In this document: in pieces, positions 20,008 to 35,480 of the stretch
How the letters are laid out: the number at the start of each line of letters is the position of its first letter
Numbering within the stretch: position 1 is the first letter of the stretch
Assembly: GCF_949987535.1 (NCBI RefSeq)
Contig: NW_026646025.1
Span: 3,658,001 to 3,722,000 of the forward strand
Direction of reading: 5' to 3'
Source: Balaenoptera acutorostrata
Taxonomy: Eukaryota > Chordata > Mammalia > Artiodactyla > Balaenopteridae
Length of the DNA: 64,000 nucleotides
Notes under the pieces: generated by a model
Database searches by the model: none
What the model was told of the DNA's origin: nothing
The model's input: only the letters and a program-made list of their open reading frames with translations
Program-made: the position numbers and the translations under genes

Positions 20008-23000
20008 CATCACAGTTCTCCATGACCTTTGCCATCACAATGCTCTATATAGTTTTTCATGACAATTCTAAATGACCACTTTAATCAATTTGCTTGCTGA
20101 CCATTTTCATCACATTTCTCTATTGTCATTACAATTCCCCATGACCCCTTTCTTCACAATGCTCCATGATGCCTGTCATCACAATGCTCAATGGCTTTTG
20201 TTATCACAATGCTCCAGGACCAGTTTCATCACAATACTCCATCCCACTTGTCATCACGGTGCACAATGAAACCTCTCATTACAATGCTCCGTGACACTTG
20301 TCATCACAATGCTCCATGGCCCTTGTCATCACAATGCTCCAGATTGCCTGTCATCACAATGTTCCATGACCGTGTCATCACATTTCACCATGGCCCTTGT
20401 CATCACAATGCTCCATAATCCTTGTCATCACAATGTTCCATGACCGTGTCATCAAAATGCTCCAGAATTCTTGTCATCACAATGTTCCATGACCAGGGCA
20501 TCACAATGCTCCATGGCCCTTGTCATCACAATTCTCCAGAATTCTTTTCATCACAATGTTCCATGACCGTGTCATCACAATGCTCCATGGCCCTTGTCAT
20601 CACAATGCTCCAGAATTCTTGTCATCACAATGTTCCATGACCGTGTCATCACAATGCTACATGACCCTGGTCATCACAGTTCTCCATGACGTTTGTCATC
20701 ACAATGCTCTATATAGTTTTTCATGACAATTCTAAATGACAACTTTAATCACTTTGCTTGCTGACCATTTTCATCACATTTCTCTATTGTCATTACAATT
20801 CCCCATGACCCCTTTCTTCACAATGCTCCATGATGCCTGTCATCACAATGCTCAATGGCTTTTGTTATCACAATGCTCCAGGACCAGTTTCATGACAATA
20901 CTCCATCCCCCTTGTCATCACGGTGCACAATGAAACCTCTCATTACAATGCTCCGTGACACTTGTCATCACAATGCTCCATGGCCCTTGTCATCACAATG
21001 CTCCAGAATTCTTGTCATCACCATGTTCCATGACCATGTCATCACAATTCTCCATGGCCCTTCTCATCACAATGCTCCAGAATTCTTGTCATCACAATGT
21101 TCCATGACCGTGTCATCACAATGCTCCAGATTGCTTGTCATCACATTGTTCCATGACCATGTCATCACAATGCTCCATGGCCCTTGTCATCACAATTCTC
21201 CAGAATTCTTTTCATCACAATGTTCCATGACCGTGTCATCACAATGCTCCATGGCCCTTTTCATCACAATGCTCCAGAATTCTTGTCATCACAATGTTCC
21301 ATGACCGTGTCATCACAATGCTCCATGGCCCTTGTCATCACAATGCTCCAGAATTCTTGTCATCACAATGTTCCATGACCGTGTCATCACAATGCTCCAT
21401 GGCCCTTGTCATCACAATGCTCCAGAATTCTTGTCATCACAATGTTCCATGACCTTTGCCATCACAATGCTCTATATAGTTTTTCATGAGAATTCTAAAT
21501 GACCACTTTAATCACTTTGCTTGCTGACCATTTTCATCACATTTCTCTATTGTCATTACAATTCACCATGACCCCTTTCTTCACAATGCTCCATGATGCC
21601 TGTCATCACAATGCTCAATGGCTTTTGTTATCACAATGTTCCAGGACCAGTTTCATCACAATACTCCATCCCCTATGTCATCACCTTGCACAATGAAATA
21701 TTTCATTACAATGCTCAATGACACTTGTCATCACAGTGCTCCATGGCTTTTGTTATCACAATGCTCCAGGACCAGTTTCATCACAATACTCCATCCCCTA
21801 TGTCATCACCTTGCACAATGAAATATTTCATTACAATGCTCCATGACACTTGTCATCACAATTCTCCATGGCCCTTGTCATCAAAATGCTCCAGAATTCT
21901 TGTCATCACAACGTTTCATGACCGTGTCATCACAATGCTACATAACCCTGGTTATCACAGTTCTCCATGACCTTTGTCTTCACAATGCTATATGTCGCTT
22001 TTCATCACAATTCTCAAAGACCAGTTTAATCACTATGCTCAGTGACCATTTTCCTCACATTTCTCAATTGTCATTACAATTCCCCATTGCCCCTTTCTTT
22101 AAAATGCTCCATGATGCCTGTCATCACAATGCTCCATGGCCCTTGTCATCACAATGCTCCAGAATTCTTGTCATCACAATGTTCCATGACCGTGTCATCA
22201 CAATGCTACATGACCCTGGTCATCACAGTTCTCCATGACCTTTGCCATCACAATGCTCTATATAGTTTTTCATGAGAATTCTAAATGACCACTTTAATCA
22301 CTTTGCTTGCTGACCATTTTCATCACATTTCTCTATTGTCATTACAATTCCCCATGACCCCTTTCTTCACAATGCTCCATGATGCCTGTCATCACAATGC
22401 TCAATGGCTTTTGTTATCACAATGCTCCAGGACCAGTTTCATCACAATACTCCATCCCCCTTGTCATCACGGTGCACAATGAAACCTCTCATTACAATGC
22501 TCCGTGACACTTGTCATCACAATGCTCCATGGCCCTTGTCATCACAATGCTCCAGAATTCTTGTCATCACCATGTTCCATGACCATGTCATCACAATTCT
22601 CCATGGCCCTTCTCATCACAATGCTCCAGAATTCTTGTCATCACAATGCTCCATGGCACTTTTCATCACAATGCTCCAGATTGCTTGTCATCACAAAGTT
22701 CCATGACCGTGTCATCACAATGCACCATGGCCCTTGTCATTACAATGCTCCAGAATTCTTTTCATCACAATGTTCCATGACCATGTCATCACAATGTTCC
22801 ATGGCCCTTGTCCTCACAAGGCTCCAGAATTCTTGTCATCACAATGTTCCATGACCGTGTCATCACAATGCTCCATAATTCTTGTCATCACAATGTTCCA
22901 TGACCGTGTCATCACAATGCTACATGACCCTGGTCATCACAGTTCTCCATGACCTTTGTCATCACAATGCTCTATATAGTTTTTCATGACAATTCTAAAT

Positions 23001-25248
23001 GACCACTTTAATCACTTTGCTTGCTGACCATTTTCATCACATTTCTCTATTGTCATTACAATTCCCCATGACCCCTTTCTTCACAATGCTCCATGATGCC
23101 TGTCATCACAATGCTCAATGGTTTTTGTTATCACAATGCTCCAGGACCAGTTTCATCACAATACTCCATCCCCCTTGTCATCACAGTGCACAATGAAACC
23201 TCTCATTACAATGCTCCATGACACTTGTCATCACAATGCTCCATGGCCCTTGTTATCACAATGCTATAGAATTCTTGTCATCACCATGTTCCATGACCAT
23301 GTCATCACAATTCTCCATGGCCTTTGTCATCACAATGCTCCAGAATTCTTGTCATCACAATGCTCCATGGCACTTTTCATCACAATGCTCCAGATTGCTT
23401 GTCATCACAAAGTTTCATGACCGTGTCATCACAATGCACCATGGCCCTTGTCATCACAATGCTCCAGAATTCTTGTCATCAAAATGTTCCATGACCGTGT
23501 CATCACAATGCTCCATAATTCTTCTCATCACAATGTTCCATGACCGTGTCATCACAATGCTCCATAATTCTTGTCATCACAATGTTCCATGACCGTGTCA
23601 TCACAATGCTCCAGAATTCTTGTCATCACAATTCTCCATGGCCCTTGTCATCATATTGCTCCAGAATTCTTATCATCACAATGCTCCATGACACTTGTCA
23701 TCACAATGCTCCATGGCCTTTGTCATCACAATGCTCCAGAATTCTTGTCATCACAATGTTCCATGACCGTGTCATCACAATGCTCCATGGCCCTTGTCAA
23801 CACAATGCTCCAGACTTCTTGTCATTACAATGTTCCATGACCGTGTCATCACAATGCTCCATGGCCCTTGTCATCACAATGCTCCAGAATTCTTGTCATC
23901 ACAATGTTCGATGACCATGTCATCACAATGCTCCATGGCCCTTGTCATCACACTGCTCCAGAATTCTTGTCATCACATTGTTCCATGACCGTGTCATCAC
24001 AATGCTCCATGGCCCTTGTCATCACAATGCTCCAGAATTCGTGTCATCACAATGTTCAATGATCATGTCATCACAATGCTCCATAATTCTTGTCATCACA
24101 ATGTTCCATGACCGTGTCGTCACAATGTTACATGACCCTGGTCATCACAGTTCTCCATGACCTTTGCCATCACAATGCTCTATATAGTTTTTCATGACAA
24201 TTCTAAATGACCACTTTAATCACTTTGCTTGCTGACCATTTTCATCACATTTCTCTATTGTCATTACAATTCCCCATGATCCCTTTCTTCAAAATGCTCC
24301 ATGATGCCTGTCATCACAATGCTCAATGGCTTTTGTTATCACAATGCTCCAGGACCAGTTTCATCACAATACTCCATCCCCCTTGTCATCACGGTGCACA
24401 ATGAAACCTCTCATTACAATGCTCCGTGACACTTGTCATCACAATGCTCCATGGCCCTTGTCATCACAATGCTCCAGAATTCTTGTCATCACCATGTTCC
24501 ATGACCATGTCATCCCAATTCTCCATGGCCCTTCTCATCACAATGCTCCAGAATTCTTGTCATCACAATGTTCCATGACCGTGTCATCACAATGCTCCAT
24601 GGCCCTTTTCATCACAATGCTCCAGATTGCTTGTCATCACAAAGTTCCATGACCGTGTCATCACAATGCACCATGGCCCTTGTCATTACAATGCTCCAGA
24701 ATTCTTTTCATCACAATGTTCCATGACCATGTCATCACAATGTTCCATGGCCCTTGTCATCACAAGGCTCTAGAATTCTTTTCATCACAATGTTCCATGA
24801 CCGTGTCATCACAATGCTCCATAATTCTCGTCATCACAATGTTCCATGACCGTGTCATCAAAATGCTACATGACCCTGGTCATCACAGTTCTCCATGACC
24901 TTTGTCATCACAATGCTCTATATAGTTTTTCATGACAATTCTAAATGACCACTTTAATCACTTTGCTTGCTGACCATTTTCATCACATTTCTCTATTGTC
25001 ATTACAATTCCCCATGACCCCTTTCTTCACAATGCTCCATGATGCCTGTCATCACAATGCTCAATGGTTTTTGTTATCACAATGCTCCAGGACCAGTTTC
25101 ATCACAATACTCCATCCCCCTTGTCATCACAGTGCACAATGAAACCTCTCATTACAATGCTCCATGACACTTGTCATAACAATGCTCCATGGCCCTTGTT
25201 ATCACAATGCTATAGAATTCTTGTCATCACCATGTTCCATGACCATGT
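20008..25248. repeat. 5.2-kb segment, first copy of an internal duplication
   Basis: Sequence from about 20008 reappears at about 25249 at a constant offset of 5241, including rare variants (TTAATCAATTTGC at 20082 and 25323; CATTTCACCATGG near 20381 and 25622). At 25249 a trimer-type monomer switches abruptly into the CATCACAGTTCTCC landmark, which marks the duplication joint. Confidence 0.85.
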
Positions 25249-28200
25249 CATCACAGTTCTCCATGACCTTTGCCATCACAATGCTCTATATAGTTTTTCA
25301 TGACAATTCTAAATGACCACTTTAATCAATTTGCTTGCTGACCATTTTCATCACATTTCTCTATTGTCATTACAATTCCCCATGACCCCTTTCTTCACAA
25401 TGCTCCATGATGCCTGTCATCACAATGCTCAATGGCTTTTGTTATCACAATGCTCCAGGACCAGTTTCATCACAATACTCCATCCCACTTGTCATCACGG
25501 TGCACAATGAAACCTCTCATTACAATGCTCCGTGACACTTGTCATCACAATGCTCCATGGCCCTTGTCATCACAATGCTCCAGATTGCCTGTCATCACAA
25601 TGTTCCATGACCGTGTCATCACATTTCACCATGGCCCTTGTCATCACAATGCTCCATAATCCTTGTCATCACAATGTTCCATGACAGTGTCATCAAAATG
25701 CTCCAGAATTCTTGTCATCACAATGTTCCATGACCAGGGCATCACAATGCTCCATGGCCCTTGTCATCACAATTCTCCAGAATTCTTTTCATCACAATGT
25801 TCCATGACCGTGTCATCACAATGCTCCATGGCCCTTGTCATCACAATGCTCCAGAATTCTTGTCATCACAATGTTCCATGACCGTGTCATCACAATGCTA
25901 CATGACCCTGGTCATCACAGTTCTCCATGACGTTTGTCATCACAATGCTCTATATAGTTTTTCATGACAATTCTAAATGACAACTTTAATCACTTTGCTT
26001 GCTGACCATTTTCATCACATTTCTCTATTGTCATTACAATTCCCCATGACCCCTTTCTTCACAATGCTCCATGATGCCTGTCATCACAATGCTCAATGGC
26101 TTTTGTTATCACAATGCTCCAGGACCAGTTTCATGACAATACTCCATCCCCCTTGTCATCACGGTGCACAATGAAACCTCTCATTACAATGCTCCGTGAC
26201 ACTTGTCATCACAATGCTCCATGGCCCTTGTCATCACAATGCTCCAGAATTCTTGTCATCACCATGTTCCATGACCATGTCATCACAATTCTCCATGGCC
26301 CTTCTCATCACAATGCTCCAGAATTCTTGTCATCACAATGTTCCATGACCGTGTCATCACAATGCTCCAGATTGCTTGTCATCACATTGTTCCATGACCA
26401 TGTCATCACAATGCTCCATGGCCCTTGTCATCACAATTCTCCAGAATTCTTTTCATCACAATGTTCCATGACCGTGTCATCACAATGCTCCATGGCCCTT
26501 TTCATCACAATGCTCCAGAATTCTTGTCATCACAATGTTCCATGACCGTGTCATCACAATGCTCCATGGCCCTTGTCATCACAATGCTCCAGAATTCTTG
26601 TCATCACAATGTTCCATGACCGTGTCATCACAATGCTCCATGGCCCTTGTCATCACAATGCTCCAGAATTCTTGTCATCACAATGTTCCATGACCGTGTC
26701 ATCACAATGCTACATGACCCTGGTCATCACAGTTCTCCATGACCTTTGCCATCACAATGCTCTATATAGTTTTTCATGAGAATTCTAAATGACCACTTTA
26801 ATCACTTTGCTTGCTGACCATTTTCATCACATTTCTCTATTGTCATTACAATTCACCATGACCCCTTTCTTCACAATGCTCCATGATGCCTGTCATCACA
26901 ATGCTCAATGGCTTTTGTTATCACAATGCTCCAGGACCAGTTTCATCACAATACTCCATCCCCTATGTCATCACCTTGCACAATGAAATATTTCATTACA
27001 ATGCTCAATGACACTTGTCATCACAGTGCTCCATGGCTTTTGTTATCACAATGCTCCAGGACCAGTTTCATCACAATACTCCATCCCCTATGTCATCACC
27101 TTGCACAATGAAATATTTCATTACAATGCTCCATGACACTTGTCATCACAATTCTCCATGGCCCTTGTCATCAAAATGCTCCAGAATTCTTGTCATCACA
27201 ACGTTTCATGACCGTGTCATCACAATGCTACATAACCCTGGTTATCACAGTTCTCCATGACCTTTGTCTTCACAATGCTATATGTCGCTTTTCATCACAA
27301 TTCTCAAAGACCAGTTTAATCACTATGCTCAGTGACCATTTTCCTCACATTTCTCAATTGTCATTACAATTCCCCATTGCCCCTTTCTTTAAAATGCTCC
27401 ATGATGCCTGTCATCACAATGCTCCATGGCCCTTGTCATCACAATGCTCCAGAATTCTTGTCATCACAATGTTCCATGACCGTGTCATCACAATGCTACA
27501 TGACCCTGGTCATCACAGTTCTCCATGACCTTTGCCATCACAATGCTCTATATAGTTTTTCATGAGAATTCTAAATGACCACTTTAATCACTTTGCTTGC
27601 TGACCATTTTCATCACATTTCTCTATTGTCATTACAATTCCCCATGACCCCTTTCTTCACAATGCTCCATGATGCCTGTCATCACAATGCTCAATGGCTT
27701 TTGTTATCACAATGCTCCAGGACCAGTTTCATCACAATACTCCATCCCCCTTGTCATCACGGTGCACAATGAAACCTCTCATTACAATGCTCCGTGACAC
27801 TTGTCATCACAATGCTCCATGGCCCTTGTCATCACAATGCTCCAGAATTCTTGTCATCACCATGTTCCATGACCATGTCATCCCAATTCTCCATGGCCCT
27901 TCTCATCACAATGCTCCAGAATTCTTGTCATCACAATGTTCCATGACCGTGTCATCACAATGCTCCATGGCCCTTTTCATCACAATGCTCCAGATTGCTT
28001 GTCATCACAAAGTTCCATGACCGTGTCATCACAATGCACCATGGCCCTTGTCATTACAATGCTCCAGAATTCTTTTCATCACAATGTTCCATGACCATGT
28101 CATCACAATGTTCCATGGCCCTTGTCATCACAAGGCTCTAGAATTCTTTTCATCACAATGTTCCATGACCGTGTCATCACAATGCTCCATAATTCTCGTC

Positions 28201-28616
28201 ATCACAATGTTCCATGACCGTGTCATCAAAATGCTACATGACCCTGGTCATCACAGTTCTCCATGACCTTTGTCATCACAATGCTCTATATAGTTTTTCA
28301 TGACAATTCTAAATGACCACTTTAATCACTTTGCTTGCTGACCATTTTCATCACATTTCTCTATTGTCATTACAATTCCCCATGACCCCTTTCTTCACAA
28401 TGCTCCATGATGCCTGTCATCACAATGCTCAATGGTTTTTGTTATCACAATGCTCCAGGACCAGTTTCATCACAATACTCCATCCCCCTTGTCATCACAG
28501 TGCACAATGAAACCTCTCATTACAATGCTCCATGACACTTGTCATAACAATGCTCCATGGCCCTTGTTATCACAATGCTATAGAATTCTTGTCATCACCA
28601 TGTTCCATGACCATGT
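25249..28616. repeat. Second, internally deleted copy of the 5.2-kb segment
   Basis: It follows 20008 onward at offset 5241, shifts to 5290 after about 26.6 kb, then jumps to offset 3368 (matching 24.5-25.25 kb, for example the rare CATCCCAATTCTCC at 24512 and 27880). This is a tandem duplication with about 1.9 kb lost inside, or one exchange between misaligned copies. Confidence 0.75.
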
Positions 28617-31504
28617 CATCACAATTCTCCATGGCCTTTGTCATCACAATGCTCCAGAATTCTTGTCATCACAATGCTCCATGGCCCTTTTCATCACAAT
28701 GCTCCAGATTGCTTGTCATCACAAAGTTTCATGACCGTGTCATCACAATGCACCATGGCCCTTGTCATCACATTGCTCCACAATTCTTGTCATCACAATG
28801 TTCCATGACCGTGTCATCACAATGCTCCATGGCCCTTGTCATCACAATGCTCCAGAATTCTTGTCATCAAAATGTTCCATGACCGTGTCATCACAATGCT
28901 CCATAATTCTTCTCATCACAATGTTCCATGACCGTGTCATCACAATGCTCCATAATTCTTGTCATCACAATGTTCCATGACCGTGTCATCACAATGCTCC
29001 AGAATTCTTGTCATCACAATGTTCCATGACCATATCATCACAATGCTCCATGGCCCTTGTCATCACAATGCTCCAGAATTCTTGTCATCACAATGTTCCA
29101 TGACCGGGTCATCACAATGCTTCATAATTCTTGTCATCACAATGTTCCATGACCGTGTCATCACAATGCTACATGACCCTGGTCATCACAGTTCTCCATG
29201 ACCTTTGTCATCACAATGCTCTATTTAGTTTTTCATGACAATTCTAAATGACCACTTTAATCACTTTGCTTGCTGATCATTTTCATCACATTTCTCTATT
29301 GTCATTACAATTTCCCATGACCCCCTTCTTCACAATGCTCCATGATGCCAGTCATCACAATGCTCAATGGCTTTTGTTATCACAATGCTCCAGGACCAGT
29401 TTCATCACAATACTCCATCCCCCTTCTCATCACGGTGCACAATGAAAAGTTTCATTACAATGCTCCATGACACATGTCATCACAATGCTCTAGAATTCTT
29501 GTCATCACAATGTTCCATGACCATGTCATCACAATTCTCCATGGCCCTTGTCATCATATTGCTCCAGAATTCTTATCATCACAATGCTCCATGACACTTG
29601 TCATCACAATGCTCCATGGCCTTTGTCATCACAATGCTCCAGAATTCTTGTCATCACAATGTTCCATGACCGTGTCATCACAATGCTCCATGGCCCTTGT
29701 CAACACAATGCTCCAGACTTCTTGTCATTACAATGTTCCATGACCGTGTCATCACAATGCTCCATGGCCCTTGTCATCACAATGCTCCAGAATTCTTGTC
29801 ATCACAATGTTCGATGACCATGTCATCACAATGCTCCATGGCCCTTGTCATCACACTGCTCCAGAATTCTTGTCATCACATTGTTCCATGACCGTGTCAT
29901 CACAATGCTCCATGGCCCTTGTCATCACAATGCTCCAGAATTCTTGTCATCACAATGTTCAATGATCGTGTCATCACAATGCTCCATAATTCTTGTCATC
30001 ACAATGTTCCATGACCGTGTCGTCACAATGTTACATGACCCTGGTCATCACAGTTCTCCATGACCTTTGCCATCACAATGCTCTATATAGTTTTTCATGA
30101 CAATTCTAAATGACCACTTTAATCACTTTGCTTGCTGACCATTTTCATCACATTTCTCTATTGTCATTACAATTCCCCATGACCCCTTTCTTCACAATGC
30201 TCCATGATGCCTGTCATCACAATGCTCAATGGCTTTTGTTATCACAATGCTCCAGGACCAGTTTCATCACAATATTCCATCCCCCTTGTCATCACGGTGC
30301 ACAATGAAACCTCTCATTACAATGCTCCATGACACTTGTCATCAAAATGCTCCATGGCCCTTTTCATCACAATGCTCCAGAATTCTTGTCATCACAATGT
30401 TCCATGACCGTGTCATCACAATGCTCCATGGCCCTTGTCATCACAATGCTCCAGAATTCTTGTCATCCCAGTGTTCCATGACCATGTTTTCACAATTCTC
30501 AAGGACCACATTAATCACTATGCTCGCTGACCATTTTCATCACATTTCTCTATTGTCATTACAATTCCACATGGCCCCTTTCTTCACAATGCTCCATGAT
30601 GCCTGTGATCAAAGTGCTCCATGGCTTTTGTTATCACAATGCTTCAGGACCAGTTTCATCACAATACTTCCTCCGCCTTGTCACCACAGTGCACAATGAA
30701 ACATTTCTTGACAATTCTCCATGGCCCTTGTCATCACAATGCACCAGAATTTTTATCATCACAATGTTCCATGACCGTGTCATCACAATGCTCCATTATT
30801 CTTGTCATCACAACGTTCCATGACCGTGTCCTCACAATGCTACATGACCCTGGTTATTACAGTTCTCCATGACCTTTGTCATCACAATGCTCTATGTCGC
30901 TTATCATCACAATTCTCAAAGACCACTTTAATCACTATGCTTGCTGACAATTTTCATCACATTTCTCTATTTTCATTACAATTCCCCATTCCCCTTTCTT
31001 CACAATGCTCCATGATGCCTGTCATCACAATGCTCCATGGCATTTGTTATCACAATGCTCCAGGACCAGATTCATCACAATACTCCATCCCATATGTCAT
31101 CACGGTGCACAATGAAACCTCTCATTACAATGCTAAATGACCCTTGTCATCACAATGCTCCATGGCCCTTATCATCACAATGCTCCAGAATTCTTGTCAT
31201 CACAATGTTCCATGACCATGTCATCACAATTCTCCATGGCCCTTGTCATCACAATGCTCCAGAATTCTTGTCATCACAATGTTCCATGACTGTGTCATCA
31301 CAATACTCCATGGCCCTTGTCATCACAATGCTCCAGATTTCTTGTCATCACAATGTTCCATGACCGTGTCATCACAATGCTCCAGAATTCTTGTCATCAC
31401 AATGTTCCATGACCGAGTCATCACAATGCTACATGACCCTGGTCATCACAGTTCTCCATGACCTTTGTCATCACAATACTCTATATCGCTTTTCATCACA
31501 ATTC
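28617..31504. repeat. Mixed trimers and landmark blocks (unit 2)
   Basis: 29523-30143 matches 23620-24240 (offset 5903, sharing CATCATATTGCTCC and the TTCGATGACCATG monomer). 30229-31370 matches 6045-7186 of unit 1 and the last 560 bp of the window (63439-64000). It shows the same trimer-plus-landmark architecture as 4010-7802. Confidence 0.85.
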
Positions 31505-34409
31505 TCAATGACCACTTTAATCACTATGCTTGCTGACCATTTTCATCACATTTCTCTATTGTCATTACAATTCCCCATGGCCCCTTCCTTCACAATGCTC
31601 CATGATGCCTGTCATGACAATGTTCCAAGGCTTTTATTATCACAATGCTCCAGGACCAGTTTCATCACTATACTCCATCCCCCTTGTCATCACAGTGCAC
31701 AATGTAACCTTTCATTACAATGCTCCATGACACTTGTCATCACAATGCTCCATGTCCTTTATCGTCACAATGCTCCCAGGCACTTTTCATCACGATGTTC
31801 CATGAAAACTTTCATGACATTCCTCCATGACTATTGTCATCACAATAGTCCATACCCTTGTCAACACAATGCTGCATAATCCGTGTTATTACAATTTTAG
31901 ATGACTGCTGTCATCACAATAATCCAGGACAATTTTCATAACAATGCTTCATGCCCCCAGTCTTCACAGTGCTCCATGATACCTTTCATCACAATTCCTA
32001 GATGAACAATGTCATCAATATGCCCCATGACACCTGTCATCACAATTCGCTATGACCCTTGTCATCACAATACTCGATGAACCGTGTCATCACAGTGATC
32101 TACGACACATGTCATCACAATGATGCATGACTACTTTCATCACAATGCTCCAATACACCTGTCATCACAATGCTCCATGGCCACTGTTATCATATTGCTC
32201 CATGATCTCTTTCATAACAATGCTCCATGACCACTGTCATCACCATGCCTCATGACGCCTGTCATCTCAATGCTCCATGGCCCGTTTAATCACAATGCTC
32301 CATGAACTCAGTCATCACAATGTTCCCTTCCCTTTTCATCAAAATGCTCCATGGGCCCTGTTATCACAATGCTCCATGCCCTTGTCATCAAAATGCTCCA
32401 CAATTCTTGTCATCATAATGCTCCATGCCAATGTCATAAAAAAGCCCCATGGCACTAGTCATCACAATGCTCCATGTCCTTTGTCATCACAATGTTCAAT
32501 GGCCCCTGTCATCACAGTGCTCCATGATACTTTTCATTACAATTCTAGATGACCACTGTCATAACAATGCCACATGACAGATGTCATCACAATTTGCAAT
32601 GGTCCGTGTCATCACAATGCTCCATGACCCATGTCATTACAAATATCTCTGCCCATATCATCACAGTGCTACTTGTCACCTTTAGTCACAATGCTCCATG
32701 CCGTTTCATCACAATGCTCCAGAATTCTTGTCATGACAATGTTCCATGACCGTGTCATCACAATGCTACATGACCCTGGTCATCACAGTTCTCCATGACC
32801 TTTGTCATCACAATGCTCTATGTCGCTTTTCATCACAATTCTCAAAGACCACTTTAATCACTATGCTCGCTGACCATTTTCCTCACCTTTCTCTATTGTC
32901 ATTACAATTCCCCATTGCCCCTTTCTTCACAATGCTCCATGATGCCTGTCATCACAAAGCTCCATGGCTTTTGTTATCACAATGCTCCAGGATGAGTTTC
33001 ATCACAATACTCCTTCCCACATGTCATCACGGTGCACAATGAAACCTTTCATTACAATGCTCCATGACACTTGTCATCACAATGCTCCATGGCCCTTTTC
33101 AACACAGTGCTCCGGAATTCTTGTCATCACAATGTTCCATGACCATGTCATCACAATTCTCCATGGCCCGTGTCATCACAATGCTCCAGAATTCTTGTCA
33201 TCACAACGTTCCATGACCGTGTCATCACAATGCTACATGACCCTGGTTATCACAGTTCTCCATGACCTTTGTCATCACAATGCTCTATGTCGCTTTTCAT
33301 CACAATTCTCAAAGACCACTTTAATCACTATGCTCGCTGACCATTTTCATCACATTTCTCTATTGTCATTACAATTCCCCATTGCCCTTTCTTCACAGTG
33401 CTCCATGATGCCTGTCATCACCATGCTCCATGGCTTTTGTTATCACAATGCTCCAGGACCCGTTTCATCACAATACTCCATCCCCCTTGTCATCATGTTG
33501 CACAATGAAACCTCTCATTACAATGCTCCATGACACTTGTCATCACAATGCTCCATGGCCTTTATTGTCACAATGCTCCCAGGCACTTTTCATCACGATG
33601 TTCCATGACAACTTTCATCACATTGCTCCATGACCATTGTCATCACAATAGTCCATACCCTTGTCGACACAATGCTGCAGAATCCCTGTCATCACAATTC
33701 TCCATGACTGCTGTCATCACAATATTCCAGGACAATTTTCATTACAATGCTTCATGCCCCTAATCATCACAGTGCTCCATGATACCTTTCATCACAATTG
33801 CTAGATGATCAATGTCATCACAATGCCCGATGACACCTGTCATCACAATTCGCTATGACTGCTGTCATCACAATAGTCAATGAACTGTGTCATCACAGTG
33901 TTCCAGGACACATGTCATCACAATGATCCATGACTACTTTCATCACAATGCTCCAAGACCGCTGTCATCACAATGCACCATGACGCCTGCCATCACAAAT
34001 CTCCTTGGCTCCTCTTACCAAAAAGCTCCATGATCCCTGTCACCACAAAGATCTCTGCCCATATCATCACAATACTCCCTGTCACCTTTAATCACAATGT
34101 TCCATGCCCTTTTATCACAATGGTCCAGAATTCTTTTCATCTCAATGTTCCTTGACAGTGTCATCACAATGCTCCATGGCCCTTGTCTTCACAATGCTCC
34201 AGAATTCTGGTCATCACAATGTTCCATGACCGTGTCATCACAATGCTCCATGGCCCTTGTCATCACAATGCTCCAGAATTCTTGTCATCACAATGTTCCA
34301 TGACCATGTCATCACAATGCTACATGACCCTGGTCATCACAGTTCTCCATGACCTTTGTCATCACAATGCTCTATGTCGCTTTTCATCACAATTCTCAAT
34401 GACCATTTT
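31505..34409. repeat. 2.8-kb higher-order repeat preceding the second full insertion
   Basis: 2891 bp from the landmark at 31505 to the filled site at 34396, colinear with 12184-15074 of unit 1. The landmark at 31505 reads TCAATGACCACTTT, so it lacks the TTTT run present at the filled site. Confidence 0.87.
34396..34409. other. Target-site duplication, left copy (second full insertion)
   Basis: TCAATGACCATTTT continues into poly(T) 34406-34418. It pairs with 37305-37318. Confidence 0.87.
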
Positions 34410-34418
34410 TTTTTTTTT

Positions 34419-34800
34419 GATAATTGATCAAAAGTGACTTTATTTCTTTTGGATGTATACCCGAAATGGGATTGCTAAGTCTTATGGTAGTTCTATTTTT
34501 TAATTTTTTTGAGGAACCACCAGACCATTTACCATAGTAGCTGCATCAATTTACATTCCCACCAATAGTGCAACAGGGCTCCCTTTTCTCCACATCCTCA
34601 CCAACACTTGTCATCTCGTGCCTTTTTGAGAATAGCCATCTAACAGGCTTGAGGCTCATATGTGGTTTTGATTTACATTTCTCTGGTGATTAGTGATGTA
34701 GAGCACCTTTTCATATACCTGTTAGCCATTTGTATATCTTCTTTGAAAAAATGTCTATTCAGGTCCTCTGCCCATTTTTCAATTGGATTACTTGGTTTTC
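34419..34800 (-). mobile_element. Older L1 ORF2 fragment, copy 2
   Basis: Equivalent to 15098-15479 (offset 19321) with scattered substitutions, such as AAAGTGACTT for AAAGTAACTT and CATCTCGTGCC for CATCTCTTGCC. Confidence 0.85.
34439..34444 (-). terminator. Poly(A) signal AATAAA, copy 2
   Basis: TTTATT on the plus strand, 20 nt from the terminal poly(A) tract, as at 15118. Confidence 0.72.
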
Positions 34801-35480
34801 TTTTTTTTTTTTTTTTCCACACACACACAGTGTATTTTATTTTTACAAGAGATAAATAGACTGACACCAAGCATTGTACATGGATGACCACAACAAAAGC
34901 AACAATGATTGCAATTACCAAACATGAAACACACTTATACTATGTCATAATATTGACATTCAGTCCAGTAATCCTCCACTGTAACAGCTCCTTTACTTTG
35001 CAGTGAAAATTGATTTGTATATTCTTTTCCTCTGAGTCCTTGTGGGATTTTTTTTTTAATTCAGACAGAAAGTCACAAAAATTATACTCATCCTCATCAG
35101 TTCACTCAGTCCCATGTAATTAATTTCTTTTTTTCATCTTGATCTTTTGTTAGCACTTTTATGAGTTCATCAGTTTTTCATTAGAGTTCTGAAAATGCTT
35201 ATTCATTCAGTTCAGCAGTACAGTCAGTTACCAGAAACCTGTACTTGTCAGAGTCTTTTCCATGAATTTCTTGAAGATGAAACCCTTTTATAGGAACATA
35301 TTTGCAAAATCATCAGAGTACACCCAGAACTGTCTGTAAATGACAAAAGACTTAAAAATGACCATGGTTAAAGATTTGATGAAAGTTCATAATAACACAG
35401 TTGACAAGAAAATTAGTTATTTCTGAGATATACATTTTAAAGTAATAACTAGGATTATTACTTATAACATTATACCAGAA
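34801..35480 (-). pseudogene. Unidentified poly(A)-tailed retrocopy, copy 2
   Basis: The copy of 15480-16160: poly(T) 34801-34816, then CCACACACACACAG and minus-strand AATAAA. It is nearly identical over its length, differing mainly in the length of an internal T run near 35048. The parent gene is not recognised. Confidence 0.55.

Larger units (their letters stand above)
17821..34409. repeat. Satellite array of unit 2
   Basis: It has the same 24-25 bp monomers and 74-bp trimers as unit 1. Colinear patches are: 17821-19000 with 1631-2800 (offset 16190), 30229-31370 with 6045-7186 (offset 24184), and about 31505-34409 with 12184-15087 (offset about 19321). Relative to unit 1 it has about 8.0 kb more before the 30-kb region and about 4.9 kb less after it. 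No non-satellite sequence was seen inside. Confidence 0.96.
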
